Assembly: GCA_020723225.1 (NCBI GenBank)
Contig: DYJG01000206.1
Coordinates: 1 to 5,603, forward strand
Direction of reading: 5' to 3'
Length of the DNA stretch: 5,603 bases
From: Desulfobacca acetoxidans
Lineage (GTDB): Bacteria > Desulfobacterota > Desulfobaccia > Desulfobaccales > 0-14-0-80-60-11
Every line of letters starts with the position of its first letter. Positions within the stretch are counted from its first letter, which is position 1. The position numbers and the translations under genes are program-made. Of this stretch, positions 1 through 4,915 are shown in pieces. Under the pieces are notes generated by a model that did no database searches, was not told where the DNA came from, and was given only the letters and a program-made list of their open reading frames with translations.

Positions 1-350
1 TGCTCCGGGATTTTCAAGTCCTGCTGGTGGTGAACATGATCAAGACCGACCGGGATTTCCAGGCGGCCCAGATCATTCAGCATGTGAGCCACCGCTTTCT
101 GGACCTCACCCCCCAGGTTTTGGGCTACCTGCACTACGACCAGGCCATCGAACAGGCGGTCAACCAGATGGTGCCCTTCCCCCTGAACGCGGAAAAGAGC
201 CGGGCCGCCGGGGAATTAAGGGAAATCGCCCAGATCATCACCGAGAAGTTCTCGCCCCCCAGGGCGATGAGAGATGCGTTGAGCCCCAAAGAGGAGGAAG
301 ACGCGGCCGCCGGCTCCTGGTCCAGGTTCTGGCGCCGGGCCCCGGCTTGA
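1..350 (+). CDS. MinD/ParA-family ATPase, FlhG/FleN-like, C-terminal part (5' end outside window)
   Basis: The reading frame is open from the first complete codon (base 3) to TGA at 348-350, giving about 115 visible residues, so this is the 3' end of a longer gene. The visible part has the pattern of the C-terminal half of FlhG/MinD-type ATPases: a hydrophobic strand ending in VVNM, a helix, then FLDLTPQVLGYLHYDQAI followed by QAVNQMVPF. This is the usual 'FLG...LGYIPYD..V..AV....P' region that follows the last strand of the fold. The Walker A motif would lie upstream, so catalytic competence cannot be judged. FlhG proteins control flagellar number and placement with FlhF. The assignment is supported by the convergent FliD-like gene next door. 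The last 30 or so residues are a charged, Ala/Arg/Trp-containing tail. A GTG at 27 is internal and not the real start. A chromosome- or pilus-related MinD paralogue is the main alternative. Confidence 0.7.
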   Translation, partial: LRDFQVLLVVNMIKTDRDFQAAQIIQHVSHRFLDLTPQVLGYLHYDQAIEQAVNQMVPFPLNAEKSRAAGELREIAQIITEKFSPPRAMRDALSPKEEEDAAAGSWSRFWRRAPA

Positions 351-353
351 GGA

Positions 354-386
354 CGGTTTTCGGTTTTCGGTTTTTGGTTTTCGGTT
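354..386 (+). repeat. Tandem heptamer repeat, unit CGGTTTT
   Basis: CGGTTTT occurs three times in a row (354-374), then TGGTTTT (375-381), then a partial CGGTT (382-386). The array starts four bases after the stop of the ATPase gene and ends just before the terminator stem. It shows how short heptamer arrays sit in the intergenic space of this genome. Nothing suggests that it is translated. Confidence 0.85.
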
Positions 387-428
387 AAAAGATACCCCGA
401 GTCTTCGACTTGGGGTTTTCTTTTTATT
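387..428 (+). terminator. Intrinsic terminator, probably bidirectional
   Basis: ACCCCGAGTC (394-403) pairs with GACTTGGGGT (407-416), giving a 10-bp stem with one G-T pair and a three-base loop. The stem is followed by a T-rich tract at 416-428 interrupted by a single C and a single A. AAAA at 387-390 precedes the stem, so read on the minus strand the hairpin is followed by a shorter T run. It lies between the convergent ATPase and FliD-like genes and probably ends both transcripts, more strongly on the plus strand. Confidence 0.85.
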
Positions 429-434
429 AAGCTT

Positions 435-462
435 GAAACTCGGAACTTGGAACTTGGAACTC
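435..462 (+). repeat. Tandem heptamer repeat, unit GGAACTT
   Basis: GAAACTC (435-441), GGAACTT (442-448), GGAACTT (449-455) and GGAACTC (456-462) follow one another with a strict 7-base period. The array ends three bases before the stop of the minus-strand FliD-like gene. The same heptamer family, in the opposite orientation, occurs at 5356-5383. Confidence 0.8.
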
Positions 463-465
463 TCT

Positions 466-1674
466 TTAAGCAACGCGCCAGAAGCCGCCGCTCCCCGCCT
501 GCCGCCAGGGCGCGGAAGCCGTGGAGCTGAGGTAGGAAGAAGCGTAGCCGTCAGTGGGGGGCGAAGCCAGCAGAGACGCGGCCGGAAGGGAAGTAAGGCC
601 CTTAACAAAATTCTTCACCCGGGAGGCCAGGCCGCCCATGGCCTCGGCCGCCTGGGCGCTGCCTTGCTGCAACTGCTCGGTGAATTTCAGGGTATCCAAA
701 CCCACCTGCCCCCGGGAGCCGGCTTCCAGGCCGTATTTGCTGAGAATCCCCGCCTCCCGGTTTACCAGGCCGGACCAGGCGGAAGATAAGGAGGAAATCA
801 GGTAGCGGTTCTCCTTGAGATAAGAGCCGAAACTGCTCATGGCCTCGGTGAGGGATTGCGCCAGGTCCACCGCTCTCAAGGGGCCGGTGGCCACCGCGGC
901 GATGCCCGCGCCCGTGAGGGAGACCTGCAAATGCCCGTCCAGCAGGGACACGTCGTTGCCCCCCTGGATATAAGTAGTCCCGTTCAGCAGAAATTCTGCG
1001 TCCTGGGAAGTCTGGATGCGGTTATTGACACCGCTGGCGCTCACCGCGTTGCCGATCAAGTCCGCCAGGGAGAAAGCCTGGTCTTCCCCGGTTTGGCCGT
1101 AAAGATCCAGGCGAATGGTGTCATTTTCCCGAACGATGACGGTGGAGACCCCGGCATTGGCGGCGTCGATGGCCTGGGCGATTTTTTCCAAGGCGGTGGA
1201 GTTGGTGTCCCCGGAGTTGATGATCACCGTCATGGGGTAGCCCGTGCCGCCTACGTTAAGGCTGAAGGTATTGCTGCCGGTATTGATGACCGAGCCGTCG
1301 TTGGGATACAGAGGCACCCCGTAGTTCACCTGGTTGCGGGCAATCTGCTGCACCTGGATAATGAACCTGTTCTCCGGCGTCCGGGAAAGATAATGGGTCT
1401 TGTCAAAATAGGCGATGTCCACCACGTCCACGTCCGTACTGTTGGCGGGGCGCTGGGAAAAGTTGGCGCGGCCTTCGCTTCCCAAGAGTTGGTCGGCGGC
1501 GGAGAGCATCTGGTAGGCCCGGGCGTACAGGCCGTTTAACGCTTCCAATTGGCCGGCGACGTTGGCGGATGAGGAAAAGTTAACCTTTATATAGCGGTTC
1601 AAGGCGTCGGCCGTGCCCCCGGAAGCGGTGGCCGGCCAATAGGTGGAATAAATGGGCGAGATGAGAAAACCCAT
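466..1674 (-). CDS. FliD-like flagellar hook-associated protein, truncated/divergent
   Basis: The predicted protein has 402 residues. Residues about 80-115 (ENRFIIQVQQIARNQV) match the FliD-type 'tY.v.V..lA..q' strand. Residues 135-200 form a flagellin/FliD 'IN' repeat: NTFSLNVGG, an Ile-rich strand, IAQAIDAANAGVSTVIV and IRLDLYGQTGEDQAF. Residues 224-255 (DAEFLLNG..Y...NDVSLLDGHLQVSLTGA) match the FliD 'A.f.vnG....sN.i.d.i.GvtltL' stretch. Residues 290-360 resemble FliD_C (GLEAGSRGQVGLDTLKFTEQL, then GGLASRV). FliD caps the growing flagellar filament. Two things are odd. The usual N-terminal 'GLaSGlD' segment is absent, and the C-terminus is a Gly/Ser/Ala-rich tail (360-402) instead of the long coiled coil used for cap assembly. 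ATG 1674 is the first start after two in-frame TGA codons and has no well-spaced ribosome binding site. A candidate sigma-28 promoter lies upstream. Family assignment is fairly sure; true cap function is not. Confidence 0.75.
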   Translation of the reverse strand: MGFLISPIYSTYWPATASGGTADALNRYIKVNFSSSANVAGQLEALNGLYARAYQMLSAADQLLGSEGRANFSQRPANSTDVDVVDIAYFDKTHYLSRTPENRFIIQVQQIARNQVNYGVPLYPNDGSVINTGSNTFSLNVGGTGYPMTVIINSGDTNSTALEKIAQAIDAANAGVSTVIVRENDTIRLDLYGQTGEDQAFSLADLIGNAVSASGVNNRIQTSQDAEFLLNGTTYIQGGNDVSLLDGHLQVSLTGAGIAAVATGPLRAVDLAQSLTEAMSSFGSYLKENRYLISSLSSAWSGLVNREAGILSKYGLEAGSRGQVGLDTLKFTEQLQQGSAQAAEAMGGLASRVKNFVKGLTSLPAASLLASPPTDGYASSYLSSTASAPWRQAGSGGFWRVA

Positions 1675-1689
1675 GCCTCAGCTCACAAA

Positions 1690-1704
1690 TCAGCCGTTGG
1701 TCAT
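1690..1704 (-). other. Four-codon mini-ORF (MTNG) with perfect Shine-Dalgarno, same frame as the FliD-like gene
   Basis: On the minus strand AAGGAGG (1720-1714) is followed after 9 bases by ATG (1704-1702), ACC, AAC, GGC and TGA (1692-1690). Three codons later comes a second in-frame TGA (1680-1678), then GGC and the ATG of the FliD-like gene (1674). The best translation start signal in the region therefore leads into a stop after four residues. It may be a leader feeding the downstream start by re-initiation across 15 bases, or the gene may have lost its original N-terminus to two TGA codons. The bases are certain; the role is not. Confidence 0.45.
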
Positions 1705-1736
1705 CGACTTTAGCCTCCTTGGCATACGGGTATTTA

Positions 1737-1759
1737 CCACAAGCTGTCCCTGTTTGTGG
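1737..1759 (-). other. Small hairpin in the leader of the FliD-like gene
   Basis: CCACAA (1737-1742) and TTGTGG (1754-1759) can pair into a 6-bp stem with an 11-base loop, ending 17 bases upstream of the AAGGAGG site on the minus-strand transcript. The stem is short and could be chance. Confidence 0.3.
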
Positions 1760-1782
1760 CCTGAGGGGATTCTTGATCTTAA

Positions 1783-1800
1783 ATGGCAGAGACCTGCCAT
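1783..1800 (-). other. Perfect 7-bp hairpin just downstream of the predicted sigma-28 start point
   Basis: ATGGCAG (1783-1789) and CTGCCAT (1794-1800) form a perfect 7-bp inverted repeat with a 4-base loop. If the minus-strand transcript starts near 1807, as the sigma-28-like promoter predicts, this hairpin would lie within the first 25 bases of the mRNA. It could protect the 5' end or bind a regulator. It also covers the -35 region of the candidate plus-strand promoter. No T-run follows it on either strand, so it is not a terminator. Confidence 0.5.
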
Positions 1801-1817
1801 CCTCTTTCTTATATAAT
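1789..1817 (+). promoter_or_regulatory. Candidate sigma-70 promoter, overlapping the sigma-28 -10 element
   Basis: A perfect TATAAT lies at 1812-1817, with a weak -35 (GAGACC, 1789-1794, 3 of 6 matches to TTGACA) 17 bases upstream. Transcription would start near 1824 and run toward the decarboxylase with a leader of about 200 bases. The TATAAT shares bases 1814-1817 with the sigma-28 -10 on the other strand, so the two promoters could not be occupied at the same time. The -35 is poor, so an activator or chance remains possible. Confidence 0.4.
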
Positions 1818-1840
1818 CGGCCGATGTCGAAAAGGATTTA
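1814..1840 (-). promoter_or_regulatory. Sigma-28 (FliA)-type promoter for the FliD-like gene
   Basis: On the minus strand TAAA (1840-1837) is separated by exactly 15 bases from GCCGATTA (1821-1814). The known FliA consensus is TAAA-N15-GCCGATAA, so the -10 matches 7 of 8, the TAAA core 4 of 4, and the spacing is exact. The expected start point is near 1807, about 130 bases before the ATG at 1674. A late flagellar promoter in front of a FliD-like gene is what the biology predicts, which makes a chance match less likely. Confidence 0.75.
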
Positions 1841-1844
1841 AAAA

Positions 1845-1934
1845 ATGTTTGGTAACTACTGGAGGCATGAAGGAGGGGTTGCGCATATCCTCTTCGGCAA
1901 AAATAAACGCCGGGAAATTGCTTTCGAATATTGA
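1845..1934 (+). CDS. Possible 29-residue leader or small protein
   Basis: An ATG at 1845 is preceded by AAAAGGA (1830-1836) at an 8-base spacing. The frame reads 29 codons to TGA (1932-1934). The peptide is aromatic and basic: it begins MFGNYWRHEGGVAHILFGKN and continues with a Lys/Arg patch and a Glu/Phe/Tyr end. It would be the first ORF on a transcript from the TATAAT at 1812 and ends 97 bases before the decarboxylase start. I do not recognise it. Support is limited to the ribosome binding site, the promoter-like sequence and non-random-looking composition. An alternative overlapping frame (ATG 1867) has a badly spaced ribosome binding site and is less likely. Confidence 0.3.
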   Translation: MFGNYWRHEGGVAHILFGKNKRREIAFEY

Positions 1935-1959
1935 CCCAAAGCCTGGGGATACCGATTTT
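1931..1959 (+). promoter_or_regulatory. Weak alternative promoter for the decarboxylase
   Basis: TTGACC (1931-1936) is a 5-of-6 -35 match, and GATTTT (1954-1959) follows at 17 bases but matches TATAAT at only three positions. It would start transcription about 65 bases before the decarboxylase ATG. It competes with the TATAAT-containing candidate at 1789-1817 as the driver of that gene. Confidence 0.25.
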
Positions 1960-2031
1960 AATGGTTGAACGCTGCCAGGTAGCCAACCCGATTCCCGGGA
2001 GTCTTTTCAGAATCGAAAGAGGTAATAAATC

Positions 2032-3714
2032 ATGACACCGCGCCATACGGCCAACACCCCGCTTTACCTGCAACTGCTCCAGCGCCTCAAGACTTGTTTC
2101 CCGGGGCCGGTCTCCGAACCGGTGCTGGACGGCTATTTCATCCACACCGTCTCCCGGTTTCTGGACCGGGTGGACGATCTGAAGTCCGCGGCCCCCATCC
2201 TGGGCCGGAGCCGACGGGCCGATTATCAGAACGAACTGGGGCTGAAGTTTCCCGAAGAGACGGCCACGGTGGAGCAAGTCACCGGCTTGTTGGCGGAATA
2301 CTGCCAGGGCATGCCCATCTGGGCCCACCCCAATTCCCAGGTCAATGTCATCCCCCCCACCACCATTCCCAGCATCACCGCGTTCGTGGCCGCGGCCATT
2401 TACAACCCCAACATCATCTGGGACGAATATTCGGCCCGCTTTGCGGAAGCTGAAATCCAAACCGTGTCACTGGTCTCGGACCTCGTCGGCTATGACCCGC
2501 AACTCGCCGGGGGGGTCTTCACCTTCAGCGGCACGGGCACCAACTTCTACGGCTGCAAACTGGGACTGGAAAAGGTATTGGGCGGCAAGGCCATGGAGGA
2601 AGGGGTGCGGGAAGACGTGAAGATCGTCTCTTCCGCCGCGTCCCATTACTCCCGGTTGAACGTCAGCGGCTGGCTGGGGGTGGGCATGAAAAACCTGGTG
2701 ACCATACCCACCACCAATAATAACGACATGTCCCTCCCCCATTTGGAGGAATACCTGCGCCGGGCCTTGGACGCCGGGGAGAAGGTGGGGGTGATCATCG
2801 CCACCATGGGGACCACGGACGCCTTCGGTTTGGACGACCTGGGGGCCATCGTCCGCCTCCGGGATCAATTGGCCCGGGAATACCTTCTGCCGCAGCCGCC
2901 CCACATCCATGCGGACGCAGTCATCGGCTGGGCCTGGTCGGTTTTTAAGGACTATGATTTCCAGGCCAACCCTCTGGGGTTTAAGGCCCGCACCCTGAAG
3001 GCCCTGCGGCATTCCCTGGGGCGCCTGGGGGACCTGGCCCAGGCGGACTCCCTGGGCATCGATTTCCATAAGACGGGGTACGCCCCTTACCTCTCCAGCC
3101 TCTTCATGGTGAAAGACCGTCGGGACCTGGCCTGCCTCTCCCGGGAGCCCGAAGAGATGCCTTATCTCTACCATTTCGGCTCATACCACCCGGGAATTTT
3201 CACCCTGGAGTGCTCCCGCCCCGGCTCCGGGGCCCTGGCGGCCTATGCCAATATCCGCCTCTTGGGCAAGCAGGGCTACCGGGTGCTAATCGGCCACGCG
3301 GTGGAGATGGCGGAGATGCTCCGGGAACGCCTGGAAGCCTATCCTTTCATCCAGGTGGTGAATGACCGCAACTTCGGCCCGGTTACCCTATTTAGGGCAT
3401 ACCCCCCGGGAGTGGACGCGGAGGCCGCGTGGCGCCGGGAAGTGAAAGACCCCGCCTACCGGAAGGAGTTGGAGGCCCACAATTTTTATAACCGCCGGGT
3501 CTTTCAACTGACCCACGATTGGGCCATGCGCGGGGAGGGGGTGCTCCTGTCCTGGACGGACGCCTACCGCCACGCCCGCTACGGCCGGGAAGAGGGCCCC
3601 CCCATCGCCGCGCTCAAGTCCTATATCCTCAGTCCCTGGACGGACGCGGCCGCGGTGGACATGGTGGCCCGCCAGGTGGCGGAGGCGAGAAACGCCATGG
3701 AGTCGGAGCGGTAG
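2032..3714 (+). CDS. PLP-dependent group II amino-acid decarboxylase (substrate unknown)
   Basis: This 560-residue cytoplasmic protein belongs to the group II PLP decarboxylase family, which includes glutamate, aspartate, tyrosine and aromatic-L-amino-acid decarboxylases. Visible in order are HPNSQVNVIPPTTIPS (99-114); the phosphate-binding FTFSGTGTN (163-171), corresponding to the family's 'T.GGT.AN'; His205, in the position of the ring-stacking histidine; GTTDAFGLDD (260-269); HADA with Asp295, which should contact the PLP ring nitrogen; DFHK with Lys347, the expected Schiff-base lysine; and a GSYHPGIFTLECSRPGSG segment (383-400). About 52 residues separate Asp295 from Lys347, roughly 20 more than in well-known members. 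The residues after the lysine are TGYAPYLSS rather than the common Trp-containing form, so this is a divergent subfamily and no substrate should be assigned. Start ATG 2032 has AAAGAGGT at 2016-2023 with 8-base spacing. It appears monocistronic, divergent from the FliD-like gene. Confidence 0.85.
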   Translation: MTPRHTANTPLYLQLLQRLKTCFPGPVSEPVLDGYFIHTVSRFLDRVDDLKSAAPILGRSRRADYQNELGLKFPEETATVEQVTGLLAEYCQGMPIWAHPNSQVNVIPPTTIPSITAFVAAAIYNPNIIWDEYSARFAEAEIQTVSLVSDLVGYDPQLAGGVFTFSGTGTNFYGCKLGLEKVLGGKAMEEGVREDVKIVSSAASHYSRLNVSGWLGVGMKNLVTIPTTNNNDMSLPHLEEYLRRALDAGEKVGVIIATMGTTDAFGLDDLGAIVRLRDQLAREYLLPQPPHIHADAVIGWAWSVFKDYDFQANPLGFKARTLKALRHSLGRLGDLAQADSLGIDFHKTGYAPYLSSLFMVKDRRDLACLSREPEEMPYLYHFGSYHPGIFTLECSRPGSGALAAYANIRLLGKQGYRVLIGHAVEMAEMLRERLEAYPFIQVVNDRNFGPVTLFRAYPPGVDAEAAWRREVKDPAYRKELEAHNFYNRRVFQLTHDWAMRGEGVLLSWTDAYRHARYGREEGPPIAALKSYILSPWTDAAAVDMVARQVAEARNAMESER

Positions 3715-3763
3715 GGGGGATAATACCAAGTTCGCTTTCTTGAGCAGCAAACCTTAAGATGAG

Positions 3764-3826
3764 CGGCGTTTATCGGCGTGCATCGGCGGTTAATATTTAA
3801 CCGCCGATAAACGCAGATGGACGCCG
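3764..3826. repeat. Large imperfect palindrome made of about 10-base units
   Basis: Two 30-base arms, 3764-3793 and 3797-3826, are reverse complements with five mismatches around a 3-base centre. The inner 12 bp (ATCGGCGGTTAA / TTAACCGCCGAT) are perfect. Within each arm a decamer of the form CGCCGATAAA recurs with variation: CGCCGATAAA, CGCAGATGGA and CGCCG on the right; CGCCGATGCA, CGCCGATAAA and CGCCG on the left. An alternative 13-bp pairing also exists (3766-3778 with 3802-3814). The element sits between the convergent ends of the decarboxylase (3714) and the cytochrome (3869). It has no following T-run, so it is a repeat element that may protect mRNA 3' ends, rather than a classical terminator. 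Confidence 0.85.
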
Positions 3827-3868
3827 TTTGATAATGCTATTCTGCTGCAAGAGAAGGTGAATTTGGTG

Positions 3869-4411
3869 TTATTTTAAAGTCGGATATCCCTGGACATAAA
3901 CCCAGTCCGTGTCTTTGGCCGGGATATGGCAGCCCAGGCAATCGCGCTTATAATCCGTGGCCAAGTTTTTCTTCGGATCTTCCGCCTTATATAAGGCCCA
4001 ACCCCAGCCGTCCCCCCAGATGGGGTTCTTGGGGAAGCGGCCCCGGGAGTCTTTGACCATCACGAACCAGACCAGGACTTCTCCGGCCCAATTGGCAAAA
4101 CCTGTGGTCATGGCTCCGGATTTGACCTTGCGGATTTCCTTGACGAGTACCGTGCCGTCCGGGAATTTGCCTGTCTTTTTGTAAGCCTCCACGGACCGGG
4201 GTTGGGTGTAGACGTCGTGAACGCCGTACCCAGGCGCTTTTTCGTCGGTGACCACGAAGGTCCCCAGATGCACCCAGCGGCGGAAATCTTTGGGTAAGGT
4301 GATGGCCCCTTGCGCGTCGACCCAGGGGGAAAATTTCTCTTCAGCCGGCGCGAAATTCGGCAGCAAGGTGGAGACGGCAACCGCCAGAGCCAGTGCCAGG
4401 ATGTTTTTCAT
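3869..4411 (-). CDS. Cytochrome P460-family c-type haem protein, exported
   Basis: The protein has 180 residues from ATG 4411, chosen because GGAGG (4425-4421) stands 9 bases upstream and the protein then begins with a clean signal peptide: MKN, a hydrophobic core rich in Leu/Ala/Val, and APA before EEK, with cleavage expected after Ala23. An in-frame ATG at 4468 would place 19 non-signal residues in front and is rejected. The mature part shows the P460 pattern: FRRWVHLGTFV (43-53), VHDVYTQP (64-71), KFPDGTVLVKE (82-92), VWFVMVKD (114-121), GDGWGWALY (133-141), and one C-terminal haem site CLGCH (Cys158, Cys161, His162). Family members bind one haem in the periplasm; some oxidise hydroxylamine or NO, while related cytochromes c'-beta only bind NO. 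The Lys-haem cross-link that separates these cannot be judged here. It is divergent from the membrane protein gene at 4508. Confidence 0.88.
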   Translation of the reverse strand: MKNILALALAVAVSTLLPNFAPAEEKFSPWVDAQGAITLPKDFRRWVHLGTFVVTDEKAPGYGVHDVYTQPRSVEAYKKTGKFPDGTVLVKEIRKVKSGAMTTGFANWAGEVLVWFVMVKDSRGRFPKNPIWGDGWGWALYKAEDPKKNLATDYKRDCLGCHIPAKDTDWVYVQGYPTLK

Positions 4412-4438
4412 GGTCCCACACCTCCGAAAATTTGCCAT

Positions 4439-4468
4439 ATAAGTAAGAGCGGTAGCGTCAGCAGTCAA
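4439..4468 (-). promoter_or_regulatory. Candidate sigma-70 promoter for the P460 cytochrome
   Basis: On the minus strand TTGACT (4468-4463, 5 of 6 matches) is followed after 18 bases by ACTTAT (4444-4439, 3 of 6). The start point would be near 4432, about 20 bases before the ATG and just ahead of the GGAGG site. The -10 is weak. Confidence 0.35.
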
Positions 4469-4493
4469 GAGTTGGACGAGGAGAGATAATTTG

Positions 4494-4514
4494 ATGGGAG
4501 GCAGGGAATGCTAG
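4494..4514 (+). other. Six-codon mini-ORF overlapping the start of the membrane protein gene
   Basis: GAGGAGA (4478-4484) is followed after 9 bases by ATG (4494), then GGA GGC AGG GAA TGC and TAG (4512-4514). This overlaps the ATG at 4508 in another frame. The downstream gene also has its own GGGAGG (4496-4501), which lies inside the mini-ORF. Ribosomes ending here could reload at 4508, a layout typical of translational coupling. It may also be coincidence. Confidence 0.25.
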
Positions 4515-4903
4515 GGAAAAGAATCTTGGCTGGGTTTTTCGGGACAATAATCCTCTTAAAAATGATCACCTTGGCCATTTACCCCCAACTGGGGCTCACG
4601 GTTGCCGAAAAACTGCTGGAACACCGCAGTTTGGCTACAATTATCTCCATGGCGATGATCGCCATCACCGGCTACTATATTTTTACCTCTCTAAGCCTGA
4701 TTGACATCGCGATGGTGATGCTTTTCACCGGGTTTTTGATTTCAACCACTACCGCTCCCTATTTTGCTGAACTGCTCAAGACCAGGTCGGAAACTTTCAC
4801 TTTCGACTTAGGCCGAGCCTGGTTGCAGTGGCTCATTTGGGGAACCCTGGCCTTGGCAGTGCTTTACAAGGCCATCTATCCGTACCGGGGACGATGGCGC
4901 TGA
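4508..4903 (+). CDS. Small integral membrane protein with four predicted helices, function unknown
   Basis: I do not recognise this 131-residue protein. Four hydrophobic segments are visible: about 6-24, 41-61, 63-82 and 104-122. A short amphipathic or loop region with charged residues lies between helices three and four (AELLKTRSETFTFDLGRA), and the C-terminus is basic and aromatic (YPYRGRWR). By the positive-inside rule the Lys/Arg at residues 4-5 and at the C-terminus suggest both ends are cytoplasmic. There is no signal peptide, haem-binding CxxCH or obvious catalytic motif; the only His, His39, lies in the first loop. GGGAGG (4496-4501) is 6 bases before the ATG. It is divergent from the P460 cytochrome across about 96 bases, which makes shared regulation or a linked membrane role possible but unproven. 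The stop is 12 bases from the end of the convergent cupin gene. Confidence 0.75.
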   Translation: MLGKRILAGFFGTIILLKMITLAIYPQLGLTVAEKLLEHRSLATIISMAMIAITGYYIFTSLSLIDIAMVMLFTGFLISTTTAPYFAELLKTRSETFTFDLGRAWLQWLIWGTLALAVLYKAIYPYRGRWR

Positions 4904-4915
4904 CAGAAGCTTCCC

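Noticed and set aside
216..608. 130-codon minus-strand ORF containing NRKPKTENRKP
   Set aside because: That peptide is simply the heptamer array CGGTTTT and its surroundings translated; it crosses a terminator and two real genes.
856..1539. 227-codon plus-strand ORF inside the FliD-like gene
   Set aside because: Antisense to recognisable FliD-like domains; no ribosome binding site or family resemblance noticed.
1783..1968. 61-codon plus-strand ORF in the intergenic region
   Set aside because: Its ATG lies within the hairpin at 1783-1800 and has no ribosome binding site; it would start upstream of the TATAAT.
1690..2460. 256-codon minus-strand ORF overlapping the decarboxylase start
   Set aside because: It is antisense to the well-supported decarboxylase, has Gly/Asp-rich composition typical of antisense shadows, and no recognisable domain. 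Only its last codons, the MTNG mini-ORF, have a ribosome binding site.
2467..3174. 235-codon minus-strand ORF inside the decarboxylase
   Set aside because: Antisense to the PLP-binding and catalytic region; composition is that of a GC-rich shadow frame.
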